From: Bradyrhizobium sp. CB82
GTDB taxonomy: Bacteria; Pseudomonadota; Alphaproteobacteria; Rhizobiales; Xanthobacteraceae
Assembly (NCBI RefSeq): GCF_029714405.1
Contig: NZ_CP121650.1
Coordinates: 4,965,001 to 5,029,000 of the forward strand
DNA length: 64,000 nt
Direction: 5' to 3'
Below the pieces are notes generated by a model that made no database searches, was not told where the DNA came from, and saw only the letters and a list, made by a program, of their open reading frames with translations. Each line of letters starts with the position of its first letter. Within the stretch, counting starts at the first letter, position 1. The position numbers were made by a program, and so were the translations under genes. This document shows positions 9,775 to 19,551 of the stretch, piece after piece.

Positions 9775-10090
9775 GACCTTTGCACGCCTGAATGTTCGGT
9801 TGCGAACACAGGAACCGCGACCGCTTGTCCAGGCGTGGTCGCGCCCCTTCCGGAGCGTCAGGTTTGCTTGGTGCCGCACGGGCGAGCCATGAAGTTTGAG
9901 GGTTCGATCAAACGCATAGATCGCCATGAGGTGCAGGGCTGGCAATTGTTGCTCCGGCCGATCGAGCGTCCGACCTCCGAACCATATTTGTCCCGTCCTT
10001 CCCGCAGTTGAAGCGACCGGGATCAGGAAGCCATCCAAGATGCCAAAGTCCCTCGCACGCTGCACCAGCGCCGCGTCAACGGGAAGTCTT
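9775..10090 (-). pseudogene. Decayed LuxR-family regulator
   Basis: On the minus strand the run ALVQRARDFGILDGFLIPV, then RTGQIWFGGRTLD and LPALHLMAIYAFDR, matches the autoinducer-binding domain of rhizobial LuxR proteins. The next conserved element, normally LTxREREVLxW opening the helix-turn-helix, reads LTLRKGRDHAW here and then goes out of frame. No N-terminal quarter or DNA-binding domain can be read. This is therefore a pseudogene just upstream of the decarboxylase. Confidence 0.7.
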
Positions 10091-10461
10091 GATAATGGCC
10101 GCCTGCCGGTGATCATCACCGAGCTATAGGCGCAATCTGCGCCAGGCGAGCGAAGGTGCATTCTCGGCGGTTTCTGCAAGCGGCCGGGAACGCTCCGGCG
10201 CTCCAGCATCTTTGCTTCAGTGTGCGTCGCTTTCTTCGTCGGGACGGCCGTTGTTGCGTTTGGAACCACGCAAATGCCGAAGCTAGCGCTCAGCATTCCA
10301 TGAGCACGCTCCTGATTGTGCTGTTGCGGTGCGAAGTCCCGCGTAATGGGGGACGCGCATGAAGATCTCTTCCGAGCAACGACCCACCGAATGCGGGTCC
10401 TCCGTTTTGACGGCACGTCTCGGTGCAGTGCGCCGCATCCGGCATTCAGACCACGCGACCG
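10091..10461. other. Spacer upstream of the decarboxylase gene
   Basis: About 370 bases that may include further unrecognisable luxR debris on the minus strand. No gene is supported. The FixK-type box begins directly after. Confidence 0.4.
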
Positions 10462-10475
10462 TTGACTTGGATCAA
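10462..10475. promoter_or_regulatory. FNR/FixK-type box before the decarboxylase gene
   Basis: TTGACTTGGATCAA is a perfect TTGA-N6-TCAA palindrome. Its centre is 72 bases before the start codon at 10541; an activator bound at -41 would put transcription start near 10509, leaving a 32-base leader. This is standard class II FNR/FixK geometry. Confidence 0.8.
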
Positions 10476-10540
10476 TGGAGCATCCGGATGCCGTGCTCAC
10501 GATCCGCCAAATACGTTCGCCCTAGGATCGGGAGAGACGC

Positions 10541-13294
10541 ATGTCCAAGGACACGAAGCCCGCGCAGAAGCGCATCGATCAGTTCTTTTCCGGGCCCGGA
10601 GGGCGGGCGGACGACTGGCGTGATCTGGTGGAGGCTGCGAAGGCATGGGCCCGCGGCGGAGACCGCGAAAAATATGATGCAGCGCTGGCCGATCTGTCGG
10701 TGACTGAGGAATTTCACGGCTATCCCGGGCTTCAATTGATGGCAGCATTACGAGAGGCCGCTTCAACCGGCGATGCGGCAACATCACTGGCCCTTGCGAC
10801 GCGGATCACGCAGGCGCTGACCACACGATCGTTCCGCCAACACGCCGGCGATTGGAATCTCAAGGACGAAGGCAATGGCGAAGCGCCCGACCTGCTGCCG
10901 CCGACGTTCGGTTCGCATGCGGCGCGCCGTCCCTATTTCGAGACTTTGATCGTCACGGGCCTTTCGTCCAGCCAGTGGCCGGCGCTCGCGGCCGAATGGC
11001 GCAAGTTGCGCCGTCCGGTCGATTCCTTCGTCTATGAGCCGGTCATCGTCGGCAGCCTCGAAGACGCGTTCTGCGCCACCATGCTCAATCCCGACATCGC
11101 GGCCGTCGTCATCAACGAGGGCTTTGGCCTGCGCTCACGCCACAGCGCGCCTATCCTCCGCTCCATCACGGCCGCGGCTGGCCTCAACGATGAATCCGAC
11201 GCATCTGCGCTTCGGCTCGCCCATATCATCAAGCGGGTGCGGCCTGAGCTCGACATCTATCTGATGTCCAACCGTGATGTCGAGGAGATGGCCGGCAACC
11301 CCGAAGCCAATGTCGCGCGTCGTATCTTCTACTCGATCGAGGAACTCCTGGAGCTGCATCTGTCGATCCTCGAGGGCATCCAGGATCGATACGACACCCC
11401 GTTCTTCGACAATCTCAAGAAATACGCGCAGCGTCCGATCGGCACTTTCCACGCGCTGCCGATCGCCCGCGGCAAATCCGTCTTCAAGTCGGACTGGATC
11501 CGTGACATGGGCGAGTTCTACGGCCCGAACCTGTTCCTGGCCGAGAGCAGCGCGACCACCGGCGGCCTCGACAGCCTCCTGGAGCCGACCGGCAACATCA
11601 AGAAGGCGCAGGACAAGGCGGCGCGCGCTCTCGGCGCCGATCGCGTGTTCTTCGTGACCAACGGCACCTCGACCTCGAACAAGATGGCGGTGCAGGCGCT
11701 GCTGGCGCCCGGCGACATCGCGATCGTCGATCGCAACTGTCACAAGTCCCATCACTACGGAATGGTGCTGGCGGGTGCCCAGCCGCTCTATGTCGAAGCC
11801 TTCCCGATGACCGAATACTCGATGTATGGCGCGGTGCCGCTGAAGACGATCAAGCAGGCGCTGCTGGGTGCAAAGGCCGACGGCCGGCTCGACCGGGTCA
11901 AGCTGCTCGACCTCACCAACTGCACCTTCGACGGCCACATCTACAACACCCGCCGGGTGATGGAGGAATGCCTCGCCATCAAGCCAGACCTGATCTTCCT
12001 GTGGGACGAGGCCTGGTTCGGTTTTGCGCGCTTCTCGCCGTTCCTGCGTCGCCGTACCGCGATGGGCGCCGCCAACGAGATCGAGGCCTGGATGCGCGAT
12101 CCGAAGTCGGTCGCGGCCTATGAGAAGCAGCAGGCCGAGCTCGGCAAGAATCCGACGGACGAGGTGCTGCTCAAGACCAGGCTCATTCCCGATCCGCGCC
12201 AGATCCGCCTGCGCGTCTACCAGACCAACTCGACCCACAAGTCGATGTCGGCGATCCGGCAGGGCTCGATGCTCTCGGTCAAGGACGTCGAATTCCACAC
12301 AGTCGAGCAGCAGTTCAAGGAGGCCGTGTTTACCCATGCCTCGACCAGTCCGAACCAGCAGCTCATCGCGAGCCTCGACGTCTCGCGGCGGCAGATGGAG
12401 CTCGAGGGCTATGGCCTCGTCGCCAACGCCATGGAAATCGCGCTCGCGATCCGTCAGGCAGTCAACAATAATCCGCTGATCTCGAAATATTTCCGGATCC
12501 TCGGCGCGGACGTCATGGTGCCCGCGCAATATCGCCAGAGCGGCTTCACCGATTATCTCGCAGCCGGCGTGAACTGGGTGAACACCCTGAAGAGCCTGGA
12601 CGACGACGAGTTCTGCCTCGATCCGACCCGCATGACGCTGGTCTGCGGCACCGCGGGTTACGACGGAACGCAGTTCAAGGGCATTTTGGCGAACGAGTAC
12701 AACATCCAGGTCAACAAGACCTCCCGGAACTCCGTCCTGCTCCAGTCCAACATCAACAACACGCGCAGCGACGTCGCGCACCTCGTCCGGGTCTTGGCCG
12801 AGATCGCGGGCGAGGTCGATCGCGGCCTGGCGCAGGGCGGTGCCAACGCGAAGAAGACATTCGAGGCGCGGGTCACCAGCCTGATGAAGGATGTGCCCGA
12901 CCTGCCGAACTTCTCGCATTTCCACCCGAGCTTCCGCGGCGATGCCGGCGCCAAAACCAACGAAGGCGATATCCGCAGCGGCTTCTATGCCGCTTACGAC
13001 GCGGCGGGTTGCGAGCACATCCGTCTCAACGATCCCGAGATCGACCGGCGGCTGAAGGCCGGGCCCGAGCTCGTCTCGGCGAACTTCGTGATCCCGTATC
13101 CGCCGGGCTTCCCGATCATGGTGCCGGGACAGGTGATCACTCAGGAGACCATCGACTTCATGCGCAAGCTCGATGTGAAGGAAATCCACGGCTACGACGC
13201 CAAGGAAGGGCTGAAGCTCGTGCGCACGGAAGCCTTGGCGAAGATCGGCCGGCTCAAGCCCGGCGCTCAGCCGAAGCTGAAGGCCGCCTCTTAA
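10541..13294 (+). CDS. Orn/Lys/Arg-type PLP decarboxylase, 917 aa
   Basis: A fold-type I PLP decarboxylase of the Orn/Lys/Arg group, which removes CO2 from a basic amino acid and consumes a proton. Residues 1-130 are an extension not seen in the E. coli enzymes. A wing-like domain follows (about 130-240), then the PLP domain: FVTNGTSTSNK binds the cofactor phosphate, FLWDEAWFGF (D489) contacts the pyridine nitrogen, and NSTHKSMSA holds the Schiff-base lysine K567. The C-terminal domain contains the VxPGFPIMVPG-like segment. The start is supported by GGGAGA. The exact substrate cannot be read from the sequence. The FixK-type box upstream and the aspartate cycle downstream suggest a role in acid or low-oxygen survival. 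Confidence 0.88.
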   Translation: MSKDTKPAQKRIDQFFSGPGGRADDWRDLVEAAKAWARGGDREKYDAALADLSVTEEFHGYPGLQLMAALREAASTGDAATSLALATRITQALTTRSFRQHAGDWNLKDEGNGEAPDLLPPTFGSHAARRPYFETLIVTGLSSSQWPALAAEWRKLRRPVDSFVYEPVIVGSLEDAFCATMLNPDIAAVVINEGFGLRSRHSAPILRSITAAAGLNDESDASALRLAHIIKRVRPELDIYLMSNRDVEEMAGNPEANVARRIFYSIEELLELHLSILEGIQDRYDTPFFDNLKKYAQRPIGTFHALPIARGKSVFKSDWIRDMGEFYGPNLFLAESSATTGGLDSLLEPTGNIKKAQDKAARALGADRVFFVTNGTSTSNKMAVQALLAPGDIAIVDRNCHKSHHYGMVLAGAQPLYVEAFPMTEYSMYGAVPLKTIKQALLGAKADGRLDRVKLLDLTNCTFDGHIYNTRRVMEECLAIKPDLIFLWDEAWFGFARFSPFLRRRTAMGAANEIEAWMRDPKSVAAYEKQQAELGKNPTDEVLLKTRLIPDPRQIRLRVYQTNSTHKSMSAIRQGSMLSVKDVEFHTVEQQFKEAVFTHASTSPNQQLIASLDVSRRQMELEGYGLVANAMEIALAIRQAVNNNPLISKYFRILGADVMVPAQYRQSGFTDYLAAGVNWVNTLKSLDDDEFCLDPTRMTLVCGTAGYDGTQFKGILANEYNIQVNKTSRNSVLLQSNINNTRSDVAHLVRVLAEIAGEVDRGLAQGGANAKKTFEARVTSLMKDVPDLPNFSHFHPSFRGDAGAKTNEGDIRSGFYAAYDAAGCEHIRLNDPEIDRRLKAGPELVSANFVIPYPPGFPIMVPGQVITQETIDFMRKLDVKEIHGYDAKEGLKLVRTEALAKIGRLKPGAQPKLKAAS

Positions 13295-13369
13295 GATAGA
13301 CAGCGTAGGGACTGATTTCAGGCATCAATGGGCGCAACACCGGCCGTAGACTAAGGCCGATCCGCGTCA

Positions 13370-13792
13370 TCAGCCGCGAAGTTGAGTTTCCCGAAAATGC
13401 TGACTTTTGGGAGTGAACCACCTGGCCAGGGCGCGCACCTCGTCTTCGCATATTTCCAGTGCGATCTTCTGGGCAAGCATCACGTCGCCGATTGGGAGAT
13501 CACTAATCGTCGTGAAACAGAGCCCCTCGCGGAGGCGACCTCTTTCGTCGATCTCGCAAACATTGACCGATGTGCCAGTATAGATCCTATACTGATTTCC
13601 GGTGTTGCCTCCGACCACATCGAAGTAGCCCTTACTTGCGAACTGCTCTCGCTGCGCCTTCGACAGCCAATCTCGCAGCATCCGTAGCGACCGGCCCTCG
13701 GGCGTGGCCTCCACGCCGTGCCTTATGAAAAGGGCTCTCGTCGCTCTCATGCGGGAGCGGCTACCCAACGGTAATGATCGAAATCGAAACAT
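13370..13792 (-). CDS. Hypothetical protein of the DWLSxxQREQF family
   Basis: 140 residues, with an alternative start at MRATRALF (13750); neither start has a good ribosome binding site. The core reads MLRDWLSKAQREQF, YFDVVGG, QYRIYTG, NVCEIDERGR and GDVMLAQKIALE. The same core recurs as the C-terminal half of the gene at 24561-25304, so the two are paralogues. It is probably a small beta-rich domain with a helical end. Function unknown. It pairs with the gene at 13806-14027. Confidence 0.65.
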   Translation of the reverse strand: MFRFRSLPLGSRSRMRATRALFIRHGVEATPEGRSLRMLRDWLSKAQREQFASKGYFDVVGGNTGNQYRIYTGTSVNVCEIDERGRLREGLCFTTISDLPIGDVMLAQKIALEICEDEVRALARWFTPKSQHFRETQLRG

Positions 13793-13805
13793 GACAGGAG
13801 GGCGA

Positions 13806-14027
13806 CTACCCGCCGATCAGTCTGGGAAAGAATAGTGTTTCTTCCGCCGTGGGGTCGAACGATCGGACTTTGGATACCTGATCTGGACTAGTCCGGACCG
13901 CCGCGGTGAAGCCAATCCTGGTCAGTTCGTAAAACCGCCGTTCAGCCTGGGCCAGTTCCGCTGCGTCGTCAGAGTTGAAGGAATAGCGGCTATCGCCGTT
14001 GCGGTCCATCACGAGCTGGATTGGCAT
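13806..14027 (-). CDS. Small hypothetical protein, 73 aa
   Basis: The sequence starts MPIQLVMDRNGDSRYSFN and ends AEETLFFPRLIGG, a compact protein with a strand, helix (AAELAQAERRFYELT) and strand layout. A truncated paralogue starting MAIQIVMDRTGDSRHRFD lies at 24360-24453, again just upstream of the DWLSxxQREQF gene. The two genes therefore form a recurring pair. GGAGGGCG lies close upstream of the ATG. Function unknown. Confidence 0.68.
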   Translation of the reverse strand: MPIQLVMDRNGDSRYSFNSDDAAELAQAERRFYELTRIGFTAAVRTSPDQVSKVRSFDPTAEETLFFPRLIGG

Positions 14028-14164
14028 GATCGCCCTCCTATGATTGCTGTTGGTCGAGGACCTCGATCCAGTGGACGGGAGCCGACCTCGTGGTCCATGC
14101 GATCTGAATCAGATTTCAGGCTCCTCGTTGCCTCTTGATCCAAAAGAAGCGCGCTGGCAACGCT

Positions 14165-15799
14165 CTATCGGGGCGTCGCCGTAGCCGCGTTACCTTTAGC
14201 CGCTTCGAATGCATCACGGTATCCTCTAGCAATCGTTCGAACGCCCCGTCCAATATCGTCGTAAACGTCGTCTGGCAGGTTTGCCAGGGAGACACGGAGC
14301 GACCACTCGGGGGCATCGAAGCCGCCACCGTTCAGCAGTACGATCCCGTGGGCTTCCGCCAAACGGAATGCGAGATCGAGCGGATGGACGTGCTTCTTGA
14401 GGTGGTCAACGGCTTCGTCTCCGATGTTCTTCCGCGCCCAGAACTCGAAATCGATTAGGCCGTAATAGGCGTCGTAATTTGGATTGGGCGACAGCTTGTC
14501 GGCAAGTCCCAGGCCATCAAGCAGCAACCACAGGCGCTTGTTGACGATTTCCATGCAGGCGGTCTGATAGGCCTTCTTCGCGTCCATCATCTCCGCGAGC
14601 GAAAAAAGGCTCATCATCACCTGCTGTGGAAGCGACAGGCCCGCAGTGTGGTTGAGCGCGACGTCGCGACTGTCGGCAACGATGCGATCGATGAGTTTGA
14701 GCTTGCGCGGCTCCAGCGTCAGCGGCCCGTAACGCTTGTCGAGCGCCTTCACAGCGGCGTCGGGAAGCTTCGCGATCATCTTGTCGAAGATGTTGTCTTC
14801 ATGAATGGCGATGGCGCCGAGCCGCCATCCCGTGCAGCCGAAGTATTTCGAATAGGAATAGACGCCAATGGTGTTGTGCGGGAGTTCGCCCAGCAGCGAG
14901 CGGAAACCGTGGACGAAGGTACCGTAGACGTCGTCGGTGAGCAGCATGAGGTCGGGGCGCTTGGTCTTGACCAGGGTGCCCAGCTTGCCGATCGTCTCTG
15001 GGCTCACCCCCATCCCGGAGGGATTGGCCGGATTGACGATGAAGAAGGCTTTGATCTTCGGATCCTCCAGCTTTTTGATTTCCTCGTCGGTGAACTGGAA
15101 TTTGTTTTCCTGCGGCGCCCTGATCTGGACGACCTTAAGGTCGTAATCCTCGAGATGTGTCATCTCGATGTAGGGCGTGAAGATCGGCGTTCCCAGCGCG
15201 ATGGTGTCGCCAGGAAGCAACAGGCGGTTGGCCTTCAGCGACTTGAAGAGGTAGCACATCGCCGCCGTGCCGCCCTCGACCGCATAGATGTCGAACTTGC
15301 CGGCCGGCCGCGGCTCACCGCAAACGGCCCACATCAGATATTCGTGCACGATCTTTTCGTTGTGCACCAGCATGCGGTCCGGCACCGGATAATTGTCGCC
15401 GATGATGGAATCGACAAGCTCGTGGACGAAGGCATCCGGGTCGAAGCCGAATTTCTTGATCGCAAAGGGCAGCATCTCCGAAAGGAAGGTTGCGCCCGGC
15501 ATGTCGGAATGCTTGGCGAGCCAAGCGTCAAACCGTGCGGCAATGCCCTTCGCTTGGGGCATGCCGCCGATCCCTGCCGGGTGCTCCATAACCCGCTTGC
15601 TTTCGGTGATCGCGAACTGTCCCAACAGGAAGAAACCTTCGCGCGGCGTGGTGGCCACCCAGTTCGGATTGCCGCGGCCGGCGTTCAGGAACGCGGATTG
15701 CGTCCGTTTCGACGTCGCCTTGGCGAGATTGATCAGCTCGTCCTTGATCTCGAACGGGCTCAGCGCCTCGAATTTCTTCAGGGTCAAGATATCGGCCAT
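14165..15799 (-). CDS. aspD: Aspartate 4-decarboxylase / aspartate aminotransferase
   Basis: 544 residues, the usual length for bifunctional AspD, a fold-type I PLP enzyme that converts L-aspartate to L-alanine and CO2. The Schiff-base lysine is K318 in YSKYFGCTGWRLG; the cofactor-binding FIVNPANPSG and the FDIYAVEGGTAAM segment are present. GGGAG lies before the ATG. It is transcribed away from two aspT genes, from which it is separated by 268 bases with a FixK-type box in the middle. Together they make the known aspartate:alanine proton-motive cycle: aspartate enters, is decarboxylated with proton consumption, and alanine leaves. Confidence 0.92.
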   Translation of the reverse strand: MADILTLKKFEALSPFEIKDELINLAKATSKRTQSAFLNAGRGNPNWVATTPREGFFLLGQFAITESKRVMEHPAGIGGMPQAKGIAARFDAWLAKHSDMPGATFLSEMLPFAIKKFGFDPDAFVHELVDSIIGDNYPVPDRMLVHNEKIVHEYLMWAVCGEPRPAGKFDIYAVEGGTAAMCYLFKSLKANRLLLPGDTIALGTPIFTPYIEMTHLEDYDLKVVQIRAPQENKFQFTDEEIKKLEDPKIKAFFIVNPANPSGMGVSPETIGKLGTLVKTKRPDLMLLTDDVYGTFVHGFRSLLGELPHNTIGVYSYSKYFGCTGWRLGAIAIHEDNIFDKMIAKLPDAAVKALDKRYGPLTLEPRKLKLIDRIVADSRDVALNHTAGLSLPQQVMMSLFSLAEMMDAKKAYQTACMEIVNKRLWLLLDGLGLADKLSPNPNYDAYYGLIDFEFWARKNIGDEAVDHLKKHVHPLDLAFRLAEAHGIVLLNGGGFDAPEWSLRVSLANLPDDVYDDIGRGVRTIARGYRDAFEAAKGNAATATPR

Positions 15800-15923
15800 A
15801 TGACACTCCCGAGCTATGCAACCTTTGGAATGAGGTGGATCAAGCTCTCACCGCTACGCTGCAATGCAGCGAGACGATTTCGTCGGCAGGGTCGCAGATG
15901 ACGCGAGGCTCACGCAGTTGCGC

Positions 15924-15937
15924 TTGACATAGATCAA
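15924..15937. promoter_or_regulatory. FNR/FixK-type box between aspD and aspT
   Basis: TTGACATAGATCAA is a perfect TTGA-N6-TCAA palindrome, placed almost exactly midway (about 125 bases before aspD and 130 before aspT). One dimer could serve either divergent promoter. Confidence 0.8.
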
Positions 15938-16067
15938 GATACGCCCATTCGAACCGTCGCCTCATGTTGATCGATACGGCTTCAGCTGTCGTCGCCGGTT
16001 CTTCGATCCGCGACGTCGCGCCGCGTGCGTGTGCCGATGCTTTCGGACGACATGGACAGGTGACATC

Positions 16068-17759
16068 ATGATCGACTGGTTCTTTCAGACGCTCAAGACC
16101 TATCCGGAAATCGCGATCTTCCTATCCTTGGCGTTGGGCTACTATTTTGGCTCCTTCACCTACAAGGGCCTGGGACTGGGGGCTGTCACCGCGACGCTGA
16201 TTGCCGCTGTTATTATCGGCCAGATCGGGATCACGATTACAGGCCCGCTCAAGCCGTTCTTCTTCCTGATGTTCCTGTTCGCCATCGGCTACGGCGTCGG
16301 GCCGCAATTCGTGCGCGGCATCGCGCAGGACGGTATTCCCCAAGCGATCTTCGCTGCCGTCGTGTGCGTGTTCTGCCTTCTTGCCCCATATGTCGGGGCG
16401 AAGATTGCCGGGTACGATGTTGGTTCGGCCGCCGGACTTTATGCCGGTTCGCAGACGATTTCGGCGTCAATGGGTCTGGCGACCGATGCCATCAACCGGC
16501 TCGGGCTCTCGCCGGAAGAAACCAAGAAGATCCTCGACGGCATGCCCGTCGCCTATGCGGTCACCTACATCTTCGGCACGGTCGGATCCGCGATCGTCCT
16601 TGCTCTGCTTGGCCCGGCCCTGCTCGGCATCGATCTGGAAGCGGCGTGCAAGAAATATGAGGAGGAGCACGGCGGTAAGAAGCAGTTGGGCGGTCCCGGC
16701 ACCGCTTGGCACCAGTTCGAGGTCCGTGCATTCCGCGTTCGCGAGCGCGGCCCGGCGGTCGGGAGGACGGTGCAGGAGGCCGAGGCGCTGGTTCCCGATC
16801 AGCGGGTGTTCATTCTCCGGCTGCGACAGGACGGGCAGATCGTCGATGCCATCGCCGATGCCGTGATTCACGCGGGTGATGTCGTGGCCGTGGCGGGTCG
16901 GCGCGACGTGCTCGTCCAGCTGATCGGCGAACAAGCGGAGGAAGTCGACGATCGCGAGCTGCTCGCCATGCCGATCGAAGGTGTCGATGTCTACGTGACC
17001 AGCAAGGACGTCGACGGCAAGACCCTGGAGGAGCTGGCGAAGAGCCCGGCATCGCGCGGCGTATTCCTGCGCAAGATCACGAGGGGTGCGATCGCGGTCG
17101 AGATTCCCATTCTTCCCAACACCAAGCTGAACCGGGGCGACATCGCCACCATCGTCGGACGCACGCCCGATGTCGCAGCCGCAACAAAGATGCTTGGCCG
17201 GCCGGATCGGGCAACCGATATTGCCGACGTTGCCTTTATCGGTGCCGCCATTGCCATCGGCGCGCTGGTCGGCGCGATCGTTTACAAGATTGGCAGTGTG
17301 CCGCTCACGCTGTCCACCTCGGGCGGAGCGCTGATCTCCGGCCTTTTCTTCGGCTGGCTGCGTTCCGTGCGGCCGACCTTTGGCCGGATTCCCTCACCTA
17401 CTGTCTGGTTCATGAACTCGGTCGGCCTGAACGTTTTCATTGCCGTAGTCGGTATCTCGTCGGGACCCGGATTCGTTGCCGGCCTGAAGGCGCTTGGCAT
17501 CGGCCTGTTCCTGTGGGGCGTCGTGGTGACGACCGTGCCGCTGATCCTCGCAATGTATGTCGGCAAATATCTGTTCCGTTTCCATGACGCCATCGTGCTC
17601 GGATGCTGTTCCGGCGCACGGACCACCACTGCCTCGCTCGGTATGATCAACGATCGCGCCAGGAGCCAGATTCCGGGGCTTGGCTATACCGTCACCTACG
17701 CGGTTGGAAACACCCTGCTGACGATCTGGGGCATGGTGCTCGTCATGCTGATGACGTAG
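16068..17759 (+). CDS. aspT: Aspartate:alanine antiporter, first copy
   Basis: 563 residues of the aspartate:alanine exchanger (AAE) family. About five N-terminal membrane segments (from [13 protein letters not shown]) are followed by a hydrophilic centre with two RCK_C-type domains (about residues 200-375, for example [19 protein letters not shown]), then a second membrane bundle with the conserved [14 protein letters not shown] signature near the end. The start at [10 protein letters not shown] is favoured over an ATG 39 bases upstream because AGGTGA precedes it. It exchanges internal alanine for external aspartate electrogenically. The second aspT follows after 16 bases. Confidence 0.9.
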   Translation: MIDWFFQTLKTYPEIAIFLSLALGYYFGSFTYKGLGLGAVTATLIAAVIIGQIGITITGPLKPFFFLMFLFAIGYGVGPQFVRGIAQDGIPQAIFAAVVCVFCLLAPYVGAKIAGYDVGSAAGLYAGSQTISASMGLATDAINRLGLSPEETKKILDGMPVAYAVTYIFGTVGSAIVLALLGPALLGIDLEAACKKYEEEHGGKKQLGGPGTAWHQFEVRAFRVRERGPAVGRTVQEAEALVPDQRVFILRLRQDGQIVDAIADAVIHAGDVVAVAGRRDVLVQLIGEQAEEVDDRELLAMPIEGVDVYVTSKDVDGKTLEELAKSPASRGVFLRKITRGAIAVEIPILPNTKLNRGDIATIVGRTPDVAAATKMLGRPDRATDIADVAFIGAAIAIGALVGAIVYKIGSVPLTLSTSGGALISGLFFGWLRSVRPTFGRIPSPTVWFMNSVGLNVFIAVVGISSGPGFVAGLKALGIGLFLWGVVVTTVPLILAMYVGKYLFRFHDAIVLGCCSGARTTTASLGMINDRARSQIPGLGYTVTYAVGNTLLTIWGMVLVMLMT

Positions 17760-17775
17760 AAATCGGCGGCCCGAG

Positions 17776-19470
17776 ATGCTGAGCTGGCTGGAGCAGTTTC
17801 TCGTTCGTTATCCGGAGCTCGCGCTATTCTTGGTGATCGCCGCGGGCTATTGGATCGGAAGTTTCAAGATCGGTGCCTTCAGTCTCGGCCCGGTCACGGG
17901 CGCGTTGTTTGCCGGTCTGGCGGTCGGCGACTTCGCGCATGTACCCGTTTCCAGCATGACCAAATCCTTCCTGTTTCTGCTGTTTCTGTTCGGAGTCGGC
18001 TATTCCGTCGGTCCGCAATTCGCGCAGGCGATGAAGCGCGACGGGGTGAAGCCGATGCTTCTCGCCGTCGTCGTGTGCCTCACCGGCCTCGCGGCCGCAA
18101 TTGTCGTGGGGAGGATACTCGGGCTCGATCCCGGCTTTGCAGCGGGGCTGATGTCGGGGGCGCTCAGTCAAAGCGCGGCGATGGGAACGGCGACCGACGC
18201 GGTCAACGGCCTCTCGGCGCCCGAAGCGCAGCGTGCCCTGTATGTCTCGCACATCGCAGTTGCCGATGCGGTCTGCTACATCTTCGGCTATGCGGGCGTG
18301 ATCACGTTCTGCACGGTGGTCGCGCCGGCACTCCTGAAGATCGACCTGCCGCAAGAGGCGCTCAAGCTCGAGCAGTCGCTGGGGATGACCCGCACCAAGC
18401 CGGGTCTGGCGTCCGCGTGGCGAAAATTCGAGCTGCGTGCCTATAGGCTGGACGAGCACTCTCCCCTCGTCGGATCGACAGCCGCGGCCGCCGAAGCCCG
18501 CCTGCCCGAGTACCGCCTGTTCATTCATCGGATCCGCCAAGGAGAACGCATCTTCCAGGCGGAGCCCGGCACCATCCTCGCGCCAGGTGACGTCATCACC
18601 ATATCGGCTCCGCGCCAGATCATCGTAGAACTGATCGGCTCCCGCGCCGAGGAGGTCGAGGACAGGGAGCTGCTCGACATTCCCTTGATCTCCGCTGACG
18701 TGTTCCTGATCAACACCAAGCTCGCGGGCATGAACCTGCAGGAGGCCTCGCAGCAGGACTGGACACGCGGCCTCTATTTGCGCTCGTTGAGCCGGGGCGG
18801 CCAAGAGCTTCCGATTGCTCCCGGCGTGGTCCTGCAGCGTGGCGACCTGCTGCGCATCGTCGGCCCCGAACCGGTCGTGGAGAACGCGGCGAGAACTATC
18901 GGTGTCATCGTCGCCCCCAGCACCAGCATCGATTTCGTGGTGCTGGGGCTCGCCATCTTCTTGGGCGGCATCGTTGGCGTTCTCGTGAATTTTCCTGTCG
19001 GCAGCATCAAGATCGCGCTGAGCACGAGCGTCGGCACGCTGCTTGCCGGGCTTCTGGTGGGCTACCTCCGCACCCTCAATCCGCGCTTCGGCCGGATTCC
19101 GGACGGCGCCATCAGCCTGATGACGTCACTCGGACTGGCCGCGTTTGTCGGGCTCACTGGGATCCACGCCGGGCCGATCTTCCTCTCCGCCTTGCGGGAA
19201 TCAGGCATCGGCCTGCTGCTCGGCGGCATGGTAGTGACCCTGCTGCCGCAAATCGTCGGATTCTGCTTCGGTCGCTTCGTTTTGCACATGAACCCAGTCC
19301 TTCTGCTTGGCGGTTTGACCGGGGCGCAAACCGTAACCGCGGCAATGGCCGCGCTCCAGGAGCGCTCGGGAAGCCCGGTGCCCGTGCTCGGCTATACGCC
19401 GGCCTATCCCATCGCGAACATCCTGCTCACAACCTGGGGCTCGGTCATGGTGCTTGTGTTTGCGGCCTGA
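17776..19470 (+). CDS. aspT: Aspartate:alanine antiporter, second copy
   Basis: 564 residues, same architecture as its upstream neighbour: N-terminal membrane bundle, two RCK_C-type domains (about 200-375) and a C-terminal bundle ending in GGLTGAQTVTAAMAAL. The two proteins are clearly diverged along their length rather than a recent copy. Expression is probably coupled to the first gene, since the ATG lies 16 bases after its stop and has no strong ribosome binding site of its own. It may exchange the same pair or a related one, or form a hetero-oligomer with the first copy. Confidence 0.88.
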   Translation: MLSWLEQFLVRYPELALFLVIAAGYWIGSFKIGAFSLGPVTGALFAGLAVGDFAHVPVSSMTKSFLFLLFLFGVGYSVGPQFAQAMKRDGVKPMLLAVVVCLTGLAAAIVVGRILGLDPGFAAGLMSGALSQSAAMGTATDAVNGLSAPEAQRALYVSHIAVADAVCYIFGYAGVITFCTVVAPALLKIDLPQEALKLEQSLGMTRTKPGLASAWRKFELRAYRLDEHSPLVGSTAAAAEARLPEYRLFIHRIRQGERIFQAEPGTILAPGDVITISAPRQIIVELIGSRAEEVEDRELLDIPLISADVFLINTKLAGMNLQEASQQDWTRGLYLRSLSRGGQELPIAPGVVLQRGDLLRIVGPEPVVENAARTIGVIVAPSTSIDFVVLGLAIFLGGIVGVLVNFPVGSIKIALSTSVGTLLAGLLVGYLRTLNPRFGRIPDGAISLMTSLGLAAFVGLTGIHAGPIFLSALRESGIGLLLGGMVVTLLPQIVGFCFGRFVLHMNPVLLLGGLTGAQTVTAAMAALQERSGSPVPVLGYTPAYPIANILLTTWGSVMVLVFAA

Positions 19471-19551
19471 ACCGGCACAGCACAATCTACACAATCTATA
19501 CGTTCGCGATGTCTAGCGACCCAATCTGCTGAACGTGCCGGAGAATGCACC

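Noticed and set aside
11135..13189. 684-codon open frame opposite the decarboxylase gene
   Set aside because: It is the antisense shadow of a high-GC gene; composition is unlike a protein (Asp/Val/Arg/Gly bias) and there is no ribosome binding site.
14648..15901. 417-codon open frame opposite aspD
   Set aside because: Antisense shadow of aspD with no recognisable motif.
17824..18804. 326-codon frame opposite the second aspT
   Set aside because: Antisense shadow; Arg/Gly/Asp-rich.
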